This document shows positions 27,346-34,022 of a stretch of DNA of 34,022 bases, one piece after another. The position numbers were made by a program, and so were the translations under genes. The stretch covers positions 1 through 34,022 of the IMG/VR virus record IMGVR_UViG_3300025168_000312; one strand, 5' to 3'. Source of the DNA: a virus. A model generated the notes under the pieces. The model was not told the origin of the DNA. It made no database searches and worked only from the letters and a program-made list of their open reading frames with translations. Positions within the stretch are counted from its first letter, which is position 1, and the number at the start of each line of letters is the position of its first letter.

Positions 27346-27752
27346 AGTTTTAGCTCCATTAATCTGTACTTAGGTTTAAAATTAAATCTAGAAAATAATC
27401 TTTCTAAAGATTTGTAACCAGTAGAACATTGTACAGATGTTCCACCGCTGCTTTTTATCCACTCGATAAATTCTGAATATACCTCTTTAAATTTTGTTCC
27501 ACCAGCATAGGTAACATATGCTACTCTATCATTAGGGTAAACTATCCATTGTAAAGTACAAGCACTATAACAATTCTTATCATCTCCAATTCCTAACAAT
27601 AACTGTTGCTGCCCTTGTGATGCCATTAATTTTAATTGGTCTATACTAAACTCTCCGTTTCCTTTTTCTATGGCTTTTATTAAATGTTTTTCTGCTAAGT
27701 GCCAATATTGTTGAACATTATTAGTGGGAACAACGTATACTTTTATAGTCAT
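27342..27752 (-). CDS. GNAT-like fold virion-associated protein
   Basis: A 136-residue protein with a pattern of strands and helices that resembles an N-acetyltransferase: L-L-L-G-I-G-D ... Y-S-A-C-T-L-Q-W-I-V-Y ... R-V-A-Y-V-T-Y-A-G-G-T, then F-I-E-W-I-K and R-F-N-F-K-P-K-Y-R-L-M. The usual acetyl-CoA motif (Q/R-x-x-G-x-G/A) is not clear. Similar small proteins lie by internal virion genes of marine podoviruses, sometimes annotated as acetyltransferase. Confidence 0.6.
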   Translation of the reverse strand: MTIKVYVVPTNNVQQYWHLAEKHLIKAIEKGNGEFSIDQLKLMASQGQQQLLLGIGDDKNCYSACTLQWIVYPNDRVAYVTYAGGTKFKEVYSEFIEWIKSSGGTSVQCSTGYKSLERLFSRFNFKPKYRLMELKL

Positions 27753-27764
27753 AATTCTCCTTAT

Positions 27765-28073
27765 TTAACCTACTATAATGTAAGCAAACAATAAGTCTGC
27801 ATGTGCAACACTTGTATGTGTTATAACTGCACTACCTTTAGCATGACTGGAGATGTAAGGTGATTGCGCTGCTGCGTTAGCAGTTAAAGGTGATAGTAAA
27901 ATAACACTATCAAAACCTAATCTCTCATCATTTAAAGTGGTTGTTGTAGAACTTGCTGATAATGTAATACCGCCAGTATTATTTGTTTTGCCATTCATAG
28001 CATTATTAGTTACTTCTGCAACTGCTCTAGGCTCACCGCCTTGATAAGGCAATGTTCTATACATTCCTGCCAT
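27765..28073 (-). CDS. Small virion protein, TLPYQGGEPRAVAEV family
   Basis: A 102-residue beta-rich protein: R-T-L-P-Y-Q-G-G-E-P-R-A-V-A-E-V and N-G-K-T-N-N-T-G-G-I-T-L, ending in D-L-L-F-A-Y-I-I-V-G. This small family is common in phages near tail genes. Role unknown; a decoration or tail-associated part is likely. It overlaps the gp10-like stop by one base. Confidence 0.75.
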   Translation of the reverse strand: MAGMYRTLPYQGGEPRAVAEVTNNAMNGKTNNTGGITLSASSTTTTLNDERLGFDSVILLSPLTANAAAQSPYISSHAKGSAVITHTSVAHADLLFAYIIVG

Positions 28074-29506
28074 TATCTACTACCTTGAGTTTTAAAATCT
28101 ACATCTACAGCCATAGCTGTACGCCATGAGCCTGTGGGTTTTACCGATACCCTATGGTATCTACCCCCAGTTCTAATGTTAGCCCTACCCTCTGAAGAAG
28201 TAGATACAGTAGCTCCAAAAATAATTGAATCATCTAATTCTCTTCGACTAGCTATAGCAATGTCAGCACTTCCATTATCTATTTGTGGTCTTAATAAATT
28301 AATTACAGAATTATACCCATCTTCTAAATCAGTTGTTACTAACTCACTATTATAAGAAGAGCCTGTAAAAGTAATTATCTTAGTATCTTTTGCACCAGCA
28401 AATAAAAATTTTCCACCTATCCATAATCTAGCATCTAGTGATGCAGGCATGGTATCTATATCAGTATAGCCTAAAGTACCTAAACCTTCTAACGTAGTTC
28501 CTGAAGTAGCTATATTTCCTAATACCGTTGCTGTAGTTTCTACTCTTGACCATTTATCAATAGTCCAATTATATACAAGCATGCTTCTGCCACCACCAAC
28601 ATTAGCATAGTTCCATATAGCAATATTTAATGCTGGATTAATAGAGGTTGTCATTGAGTTTAAATCACTTAAGTCACAATCAGAGAAAAACCATCTATCT
28701 ATTTTTTCATTACCTATTGCTTGTACTTGAGTTCCGTCACACCTATAAAAACCGTCATCACTTAAAAAGAATGAAACATTATTATATTGACATACAGAGT
28801 TGCCATTTAGACAACCTAACCCTCTAGATATGTTGTCAAATTGAAAGAATAACGGTGACCCAACATAAGACATTCGCACTACAGATTTTTCTAGAAAAAC
28901 TAAACCAAATTCACCACCTGTTAATGCTTGTACATTACCACCATCTGCAATAACTTGTACATCTGACTGTGAAGTAGAACCTGCAGTCCAATCAGTTTCA
29001 TCGTTGATGTCCGACCAACGTACTGAAGACCGACCTAAAGCTCCTGTTGCTAAACTTCCTGTAACAACAAAATCTCTTACTACTGTTATGTTTTTTACTG
29101 TTGGAGATGTTGCTACGTCTGCCCATGCAGTTGATGTACCAATTGTCCAATATTGTACAGCAGTTGTTCCGTTAACTGCTAAGACTGTTTTTCCAAATTG
29201 CGTAAACTTCCATGGAAATGTACCTGTATAACCACCAGACCTAGATTTATCTTCTAATGCCTCTGTAGCAGAATTAAATTTAAACAATTTAGTAGAGCCA
29301 CCTGCAAATAATACAACTTCTGTGTCCCATTTTGAAACAAATACAGAATTAATATTTTCCGATGCTGCTTCACTAAAATCTTCGGCATTAGGAAAAGGTT
29401 GATAGCCTACAGATACAGGTATTACATTTTTTGCATCATTTAAACTTCCTGCATTATCAGGTTGGTCAGGGTTCCAATCATTAAATAGTACGCGTTTAGT
29501 AGCCAT
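28073..29506 (-). CDS. P22 gp10-like packaged-DNA stabilisation/tail hub protein
   Basis: A 477-residue beta-rich protein; P22 gp10 is 472. It opens N-D-W-N-P-D-Q-P-D-N-A-G-S-L-N-D-A-K-N-V-I-P and contains repeated blade-like units (V-F-L-E-K-S-V-V-R-M-S-Y-V-G, F-F-L-S-D-D-G-F-Y-R-C-D-G-T-Q-V, W-N-Y-A-N). The beta-propeller-like pattern is typical of hub proteins that plug the portal tail after packaging. Position between tail fibres and internal proteins fits. Confidence 0.8.
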   Translation of the reverse strand: MATKRVLFNDWNPDQPDNAGSLNDAKNVIPVSVGYQPFPNAEDFSEAASENINSVFVSKWDTEVVLFAGGSTKLFKFNSATEALEDKSRSGGYTGTFPWKFTQFGKTVLAVNGTTAVQYWTIGTSTAWADVATSPTVKNITVVRDFVVTGSLATGALGRSSVRWSDINDETDWTAGSTSQSDVQVIADGGNVQALTGGEFGLVFLEKSVVRMSYVGSPLFFQFDNISRGLGCLNGNSVCQYNNVSFFLSDDGFYRCDGTQVQAIGNEKIDRWFFSDCDLSDLNSMTTSINPALNIAIWNYANVGGGRSMLVYNWTIDKWSRVETTATVLGNIATSGTTLEGLGTLGYTDIDTMPASLDARLWIGGKFLFAGAKDTKIITFTGSSYNSELVTTDLEDGYNSVINLLRPQIDNGSADIAIASRRELDDSIIFGATVSTSSEGRANIRTGGRYHRVSVKPTGSWRTAMAVDVDFKTQGSR

Positions 29507-30342
29507 TAGTTTATTTCGGTTCCTATTATTGTTCCTGCAACTGTTTTTGTAGTTAATGAAATGCCATCGATAGCATAACCAGCTCTACCACCTAAATTTG
29601 TACCATCAAAATCAGGATTAGGTACTCCACGAGAACCAGCAGTTCCAAGATTACCACCATTACCACCTACTGACCCATATTGTTGTTCGCTAGATCCTGG
29701 AGTTGAGTAATAAGAATTTCCAGAACCTCCTGTGGTTGCTGTACCTACCGAACCAGCTGGGCCTGCTCCTCCTCCACCTTGACCTACAACACTTCCTGCT
29801 CCTCCTCCACCATTTCCTGTGTAGTCATCGTAAGTTTCGCCAGAACGATTAGTTCTTCCACCTCCACCTCCTCCTCCACCACCAGCAGCAATAGTTGTAT
29901 TGTTAGTTAGTTTAAGAGTGTTTCTGGTGTATATAGCAGTACCACCTTCTGTGCCTGGTTTAGCAGCTGGGCCTATTCCAGCTACCCTATCACCACCTTT
30001 TCCACCTGCTCCAATAATACTACCATTATTTGTTAAATAAACAATAGTTCCAGAAGCAAATCCATCTATAGACAGCGCAGGTAATGTATAACTAGAGCTG
30101 CTAATTTCAACGCCAGATGCAATTTCAACTACTGCCGTTATTGGTGATATAGGGCTACCAAGTAAAGTAAATAAATTTACATTTTGTGCAGATGCAGTAA
30201 TGGTAGCTGTGTTAAACATAAGATACCAAGTACCACCTTGTCTAACATAAATTTGGTTTGCTTGTTTCCATACGCCACCATCTTTAGCATAAATTTTAGA
30301 TGGAGCAGCAAATGAGCCAGAATTTTTTACTTGTATTGTCAT
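29506..30342 (-). CDS. Glycine-rich tail adhesin-like protein 1
   Basis: A 278-residue protein started at the ATG that overlaps the upstream TAA (a TTG 15 bases earlier is an alternative). An N-terminal beta domain has G-G-V-W-K-Q-A-N-Q-I-Y-V-R-Q-G-G-T-W; a strand-turn segment V-Y-L-T-N-N-G-S-I-I-G-A-G-G-K-G-G follows, then L-T-N-N-T-T-I-A-A-G-G-G-G-G-G-G-G-G-R and several poly-Gly stretches to the C-terminus. Long Gly repeats can form polyglycine II sandwiches, as in the S16 gp38 adhesin. A receptor-binding tip is likely by analogy. Confidence 0.7.
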   Translation of the reverse strand: MTIQVKNSGSFAAPSKIYAKDGGVWKQANQIYVRQGGTWYLMFNTATITASAQNVNLFTLLGSPISPITAVVEIASGVEISSSSYTLPALSIDGFASGTIVYLTNNGSIIGAGGKGGDRVAGIGPAAKPGTEGGTAIYTRNTLKLTNNTTIAAGGGGGGGGGRTNRSGETYDDYTGNGGGGAGSVVGQGGGGAGPAGSVGTATTGGSGNSYYSTPGSSEQQYGSVGGNGGNLGTAGSRGVPNPDFDGTNLGGRAGYAIDGISLTTKTVAGTIIGTEIN

Positions 30343-30824
30343 TAAATTTGATACCAAATATCTCCATCACTACCACCACTTGGAGAGGATGAAGATATTG
30401 TTTTTGCTCCTGTAGCGTTTGTTCCTATGTCTGCAACATTAACTGAATTTATAGTGCCAGCAGTTGTCCATGTGCCGCCAGTAATTGCAACAGCATTTGC
30501 ATTTTGAGTTGCAATAGTACCTAAAGTACCTACTTTAGTTTGCACAAAAGCAGTGGTAGCTAGTTGTGTGGTATTTGTTGAGGCAGCTGCTGTTGGAGCT
30601 GTTGGAATACCAGTTAAAGTTGTTGTACCATCAACCGTTAAATTACCACCAACCACTAAATTATCATCATCATATCCAGTAGAGAAGTTTTTAACTTGTG
30701 CCATAATTTCACGTAGCGCATTATTAATAGTTGCTGGAGGGCATCCTTCATTTATGTTAATGCCACCAACGTCTGTATTGGAGCCTGCTGTGTCTGACCA
30801 TTCTGATATTTTATCTCTACTCAT
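30342..30824 (-). CDS. Tail fibre protein
   Basis: A 160-residue protein with M-S-R-D-K-I-S-E-W-S-D-T-A-G-S-N-T-D-V-G-G-I and N-E-G-C-P-P-A-T-I-N-N-A-L-R-E-I-M-A-Q-V-K-N. This N-terminal module is found in many fibre and tail-collar proteins of phages. The C-terminal half is Thr/Ala-rich. AGGATAAT precedes the ATG. It attaches or organises fibre parts; its own receptor role is unknown. Confidence 0.8.
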   Translation of the reverse strand: MSRDKISEWSDTAGSNTDVGGININEGCPPATINNALREIMAQVKNFSTGYDDDNLVVGGNLTVDGTTTLTGIPTAPTAAASTNTTQLATTAFVQTKVGTLGTIATQNANAVAITGGTWTTAGTINSVNVADIGTNATGAKTISSSSPSGGSDGDIWYQI

Positions 30825-30825
30825 A

Positions 30826-31371
30826 TTATCCTATCCTTAACCAAATGTTTGAGCCTACTGGAACAGGTGTCCAATTACGACCACGATTATGCCCACTAGC
30901 TGTTAAATTTATTGTTGACGAAATTGATGCATCTGCTGAAAAAATTACACCACTTGCTACACTTACTGAAGCTATCCCAGATATGCTTGGAGTAGCTGAT
31001 ATAGTATATCCACCTAATGCCGTTAGATTACTAGTGCTAGATATATCGGCTTCACCTAACACAAATTGCCCAGCAGATTCTGCTGTTACACTAGCTGTAC
31101 CACTTATAGTTGCTTCTGCACTAACTATTTGACCAGAAGTTATTGCTTGTAATATTGCTGCACCATTTATATCAGCACCACCAATAACTATTTGACTTCC
31201 AGATACGGCTAATACAGTTGCTGTGCCTGTGAAACCAGCTTCACCTAATACAGTTTGACCTGTTGTTATTGCTACAACAGTTGCTGATGCTGTTATAGAT
31301 GCATTGGCTTCTTTAATGCCACTAGGTAATGAACTAAAAGGAGCTGCTGAAAAACTACTTATACCAAACAT
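30826..31371 (-). CDS. Repeat protein of the tail, 20-21 residue repeats
   Basis: A 181-residue Ala/Ser/Thr-rich protein. About seven tandem units of 20-21 residues run from near residue 25 to 157; the repeat core is I-S-G-T-A preceded by a G-E-A/A-E-A and G-Q-x-V strand. The regular spacing suggests a beta-solenoid or stacked hairpins. The C-terminus (N-R-G-R-N-W-T-P-V-P-V) breaks the pattern. AGGAG precedes the ATG. A fibre shaft or decoration is likely; no family name. Confidence 0.7.
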   Translation of the reverse strand: MFGISSFSAAPFSSLPSGIKEANASITASATVVAITTGQTVLGEAGFTGTATVLAVSGSQIVIGGADINGAAILQAITSGQIVSAEATISGTASVTAESAGQFVLGEADISSTSNLTALGGYTISATPSISGIASVSVASGVIFSADASISSTINLTASGHNRGRNWTPVPVGSNIWLRIG

Positions 31372-31380
31372 TCATTGCTC

Positions 31381-31692
31381 CTAAAATTTATCAAGTGTTT
31401 TTTTAATTTTATCTAATATCATAGGCATAAGTTTCATTCCTGAATAGCCTACAAAAAATGCTAATGCAGGTGCAAAAGTACCGTGTAAATTAAATGATTC
31501 TATTACTGGTGGTATTAAAAATTTAGCTGATATTAAAGCAATACCTATATTGTAAAATAATTCTTGTCTATGTCTTTTTCTTTCTACTAACCAATTTATA
31601 TGACCGCCTTTTGGCCTTCTACCTTTTACTTTTTTGGTATTGTAGTTGCATAAACCACCTGCAATAGATGCTATTACAATTATCCAATCCAT
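31381..31692 (-). CDS. Small membrane protein in the tail region
   Basis: A 103-residue protein with hydrophobic segments at about 3-15, 47-62 and 72-92 and a basic loop K-V-K-G-R-R-P-K-G-G-H-I-N-W-L-V-E-R-K-R-H-R. The topology is like a small phage holin, though another holin-like gene lies in the lysis region. It lies among structural genes, so it may be an early-lysis or membrane-targeting component. Function unknown. Confidence 0.6.
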   Translation of the reverse strand: MDWIIVIASIAGGLCNYNTKKVKGRRPKGGHINWLVERKRHRQELFYNIGIALISAKFLIPPVIESFNLHGTFAPALAFFVGYSGMKLMPMILDKIKKTLDKF

Positions 31693-31695
31693 TAG

Positions 31696-32055
31696 TTAAA
31701 GACCTAATTCAGTTTTAAGTTTTGGTATGTTTAGCTGAGGAACAACTATTTCTTCATGTTGTGTTTCTTGTGACCAAGATGTTCCTACTAAAGTTTCTAC
31801 TTCTGTTTGCTTTTCAGGTTTGTCATCAAGCATTTCTTTTTTGCAATATATTTCGCACCAACCTAATCCCGCTAATGCTAAAGCATCTTTTAAATCTTGT
31901 AAACTAGCACCCTCTTCTACAAGGGTTGCTATGTTATAGTTTAATTTTTCATTGTCATCAGGGTTTTGTGATTTAGTTTTATCCGAAGCAAAACTAACTA
32001 CAACAGCTTGAGTGTCCTTATTGTATTCATGTACTTTTGTATATATTGTTGCCAT
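31696..32055 (-). CDS. Unknown small protein in the tail region
   Basis: A 119-residue acidic protein with an alpha/beta N-terminus (Y-T-K-V-H-E-Y-N-K-D-T-Q-A-V-V-V-S-F-A-S-D-K-T-K-S) and V-E-T-L-V-G-T-S-W-S-Q-E near the end. AGGAAAAAA precedes the ATG. Related small proteins occur next to tail fibre genes of marine phages; maybe a chaperone or tail assembly factor. Confidence 0.65.
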   Translation of the reverse strand: MATIYTKVHEYNKDTQAVVVSFASDKTKSQNPDDNEKLNYNIATLVEEGASLQDLKDALALAGLGWCEIYCKKEMLDDKPEKQTEVETLVGTSWSQETQHEEIVVPQLNIPKLKTELGL

Positions 32056-32075
32056 AATTTTTTCCTAAATTAAAA

Positions 32076-32852
32076 TTAAGTTACTCCACCTAATCGTGTT
32101 CCTGTAGTTGCCCATGTAATATTTGAGTTGCCGTTTGCATAATTTCCTGCAGCACCGCCTCCTCCTCCTGAACCACTTCCAGACCCTCCTGTACCACCTG
32201 CAGCACCTAGTCCGCCTCCTGCTCCACCACCATTCCCACCAGAACCTCCTCCGCCTCCTGATGTTTTAGAGCCTCCTGAACCTGCATTACCTCCACCACT
32301 AGAAGATTGACCAGATGTACCACCTCCGCCACCTGCACTATAACCTGCACCACCGCCTCCGCCAGCCCCTCTATTTTGACGGAAAGACAAACAACTATAA
32401 AAATATTGAGCACAATAGGTGCTACCACTCGAACCACCACCGCCGCCACCGCCACCAGCAACTGTACCGTTATTAGTAATATTAACAGCTCGTTGTGCTA
32501 AGATAGCTACGCCACCTGGTCCGCCACCACCACCATTCGCACCAGAATAAGCAAAAGCAGAGCCAGTTCCTCCTACTCCGCCTGTACCTACAATAAATCC
32601 ATTATTAATAATAAATATTTCATCGCCTGCATCGAAGTCACTTGGAATAGTTAATGCTACTGCACCTGCACTATTTGACCCTACATAGATTCCAGAGTTA
32701 ATAGTAAGAGTTAAAATACTATTACCTGCTACATATTCGCTACCTCGATTAGCCCAAATATTATAGTTTTGTGTGTCAGCACTTATAGTTAAAGCAATCT
32801 CTACAGCTCCACCTGCTCCTGCAGCTTGCATCATTCTTGACCTATTAAACAT
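32076..32852 (-). CDS. Glycine-rich tail adhesin-like protein 2
   Basis: A 258-residue protein; ATG at 32852 overlaps the upstream stop (TAATG), with AGGA eight bases before. A beta N-terminus (D-F-D-A-G-D-E-I-F-I-I-N-N-G-F-I-V-G-T-G-G-V-G-G) precedes I-T-N-N-G-T-V-A-G-G-G-G-G-G-G-G and long Gly stretches to the end. It shares the N-N-G-x-I/V-x-G pattern and Gly tail with the protein at 29506-30342, so the two look like paralogues. The C-x-Q-Y-F-Y-S-C loop at mid-chain could form a disulphide. Possible receptor-binding tip. Confidence 0.7.
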   Translation of the reverse strand: MFNRSRMMQAAGAGGAVEIALTISADTQNYNIWANRGSEYVAGNSILTLTINSGIYVGSNSAGAVALTIPSDFDAGDEIFIINNGFIVGTGGVGGTGSAFAYSGANGGGGGPGGVAILAQRAVNITNNGTVAGGGGGGGGSSGSTYCAQYFYSCLSFRQNRGAGGGGGAGYSAGGGGGTSGQSSSGGGNAGSGGSKTSGGGGGSGGNGGGAGGGLGAAGGTGGSGSGSGGGGGAAGNYANGNSNITWATTGTRLGGVT

Positions 32853-33886
32853 TAAGCAAATCCTGTTCCTGATTGCATGCCATACCAATTAGCTCCGTCT
32901 GAATAAAATACATATATATCTATTCCTGTTCCTTTGTCTGGTTCAGAACCACCATTCCATTTAATAGTACCTGCCCAAGTAATAGTGTTACCTGTTGCGT
33001 GGACAATAGTAAAAGATTTACCTGCTGCAGCTGTTGGCATAGTAATTGTCATAGTGCCTGTGCATGAAAAGACTGTGCCTTCTGTTGCAAGGTTAGGTGT
33101 AAAACTCGCTGACTTAGTTACCTGTGTTTCTGTGACACCTGTAAATGTTTGTACACCTGTAAATGTTTGAGCATTAGTTAAATCTAATGTAAAGGCTGTG
33201 CCACCAAGACTTAAACCTGCTCCTGCTGTATAAGTAGTGTTGGTTGGTACTGCCCATGTCATTACGCCAGAACCATTAGTTTGTAAAAACTCATTAGCAT
33301 CACCATCATCATTAGGAAAAGTTAATGTGTAACTAGCTCCTGCACTATGTGGTGGACTTTTAAGTTTAATACCATGAGAGTTTACATAACAATTTAATTG
33401 TATATAACCATCTTGTGATACTCCATCACCCTTAGCTTCTAAACTAGGTACAGAAGCTGTAGATACTAAATTTAATTTGTCTGTAGTAACTGCATCATTA
33501 ACAATCTTATTAGTAGTAACTGCATTGTTAGTAATGTTAGCTTCTACTACCACATTACTGCCACTAATATTATCAGAGTTATCTAATGCTACAGCTTTTT
33601 CAGCAGGATAGGTGCAAAATACATCACTTGTACCAGCTAAAGTAATTGCACTACCACTATTACTAGATTCAAGAACAGTTGTTCGTGCTAATACTGTACC
33701 TGATGCTGTATAAGTGCCTAGACCTACTTCCCAATTATTGCCACTTTTAATAGCATAATAGGTAGTATTACCATCACCAATAACAGAAAAAGACTGGAAT
33801 CCATCTTTAGCACCTGCTAGTGTTATATTACCAGTACCAGTAGTCGTGGTAGTTTCTTGTACTCTATCTTTGACAATAAGTGCCAT
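32852..33886 (-). CDS. Tail fibre protein with podovirus N-terminal module
   Basis: A 344-residue protein: V-K-D-R-V-Q-E-T-T-T-T-T-G-T-G-N-I-T-L at the start, F-Q-S-F-S-V-I-G-D-G-N-T-T-Y-Y-A-I and G-T-Y-T-A-S-G-T-V-L-A-R-T-T-V-L-E-S-S-N, a module I recognise from tail fibres of marine podoviruses and roseophages. Ser/Thr/Asn-rich strands fill the rest; a C-terminal domain ends in N-W-Y-G-M-Q-S-G-T-G-F-A. The central T-F-T-G-V-Q-T-F-T-G-V comes from an 18-base DNA repeat. AGGATAA precedes the ATG. Confidence 0.8.
   Translation of the reverse strand: MALIVKDRVQETTTTTGTGNITLAGAKDGFQSFSVIGDGNTTYYAIKSGNNWEVGLGTYTASGTVLARTTVLESSNSGSAITLAGTSDVFCTYPAEKAVALDNSDNISGSNVVVEANITNNAVTTNKIVNDAVTTDKLNLVSTASVPSLEAKGDGVSQDGYIQLNCYVNSHGIKLKSPPHSAGASYTLTFPNDDGDANEFLQTNGSGVMTWAVPTNTTYTAGAGLSLGGTAFTLDLTNAQTFTGVQTFTGVTETQVTKSASFTPNLATEGTVFSCTGTMTITMPTAAAGKSFTIVHATGNTITWAGTIKWNGGSEPDKGTGIDIYVFYSDGANWYGMQSGTGFA
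33135..33169 (-). repeat. Tandem 18-base repeat in the tail fibre gene
   Basis: ACACCTGTAAATGTTTG occurs at 33135-33151 and 33153-33169, giving the duplicated T-F-T-G-V-Q/T-E in the protein. A recent slippage or in-frame duplication; may alter fibre length. Confidence 0.8.
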
Positions 33887-33896
33887 GATTTATCCT

Positions 33897-34022
33897 CTAT
33901 GCTAATGTTACTGTTAGGTTACCTGTTACAATTTTAAATACATCGCCTGTGTCAATAGTTTTAGCTGCATCTAAAGCTGTGTGGTATAACATATTACCAC
34001 TAGAAGCTGCATCCCATAAACC
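33897..34022 (-). CDS. Virion protein, C-terminal part
   Basis: The last 41 codons of a gene that enters from the right edge in frame. It reads G-L-W-D-A-A-S-S-G-N-M-L-Y-H-T-A-L, then D-T-G-D-V-F-K-I-V-T-G-N-L-T-V-T-L-A. The W-D-A-A-S-S-G-N and G-D-x-F-K-I-x-x-G-N-L-T-V-T-L pattern resembles C-termini of small tail or fibre-linked phage proteins. TAG ends it ten bases before the next start. Confidence 0.75.
   Translation of the reverse strand, partial: GLWDAASSGNMLYHTALDAAKTIDTGDVFKIVTGNLTVTLA

Noticed and set aside
1-34022. CRISPR array, insertion sequence or integrase
   Set aside because: No regular spaced direct repeats, transposase or recombinase motifs were seen on either strand.

Overview
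This window looks like about 34 kb of a lytic, podovirus-like tailed phage of a marine bacterium. It is AT-rich and tightly packed. Every gene I accept reads on the minus strand, and neighbours usually overlap by one base (TAATG) or four bases (ATGA). The head genes resemble SU10/phiEco32-type phages (capsid and portal). The tail hub resembles P22 (gp4-like and gp10-like proteins). An alphaproteobacterial host such as SAR11 or SAR116 is inferred from composition and gene style only. No integrase, tRNA, RNA polymerase or DNA polymerase gene is visible, so the genome continues beyond both ends.

Layout in the direction of transcription (high to low coordinates): 34.0-28.1 kb holds tail fibres, two glycine-rich adhesin-like proteins and a gp10-like tail hub protein; 28.1-22.9 kb holds small virion proteins and probable ejection proteins; 22.9-21.9 kb is lysis (small membrane protein, 3-TM holin-like protein, M15 endolysin); 21.8-21.1 kb is a DnaQ-like exonuclease followed by an intrinsic terminator. 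The 20.8-21.06 kb gap carries a sigma70-type promoter and separates late from early genes. From 20.8 to 18.4 kb lie small early genes. From 18.4 to 16.2 kb lies a nucleotide and DNA modification cassette (MazG-like, Nmad1-like, dCMP hydroxymethylase-like, TAGT-like glycosyltransferase). From 16.1 to 12.6 kb lie recombination and replication genes (annealing protein, YqaJ nuclease, SSB-like, CHC2 zinc-finger primase remnant, DnaB-type helicase, NinB, Ref-like nuclease). From 12.6 to 8.75 kb lie small genes, a B12-dependent ribonucleotide reductase, a DUF3310 protein and a 23-residue PqqA peptide gene. From 8.7 kb to the left edge lie terminase, a lipoprotein, a run of tiny basic proteins, portal, scaffold, capsid and head-completion genes.

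The most striking points are: (1) a 23-codon gene whose product is a near-consensus PqqA, the precursor peptide of the cofactor PQQ, with the Glu15 and Tyr19 that are cross-linked; (2) a six-copy minus-strand motif (AATCAATAACTTA, 4 variable bases, ATATTTTTAWTA; five copies full length) that sits at gene ends just upstream of gene blocks and looks like a phage-specific promoter; (3) a probable 5-hydroxymethylcytosine plus glycosylation pathway; (4) a compact three-arm inverted-repeat structure just upstream of the terminase small subunit, which could be a packaging site or structured RNA; (5) a cluster of tiny basic proteins including an AT-hook. Several real genes are shorter than 60 codons and are described here from direct translation.
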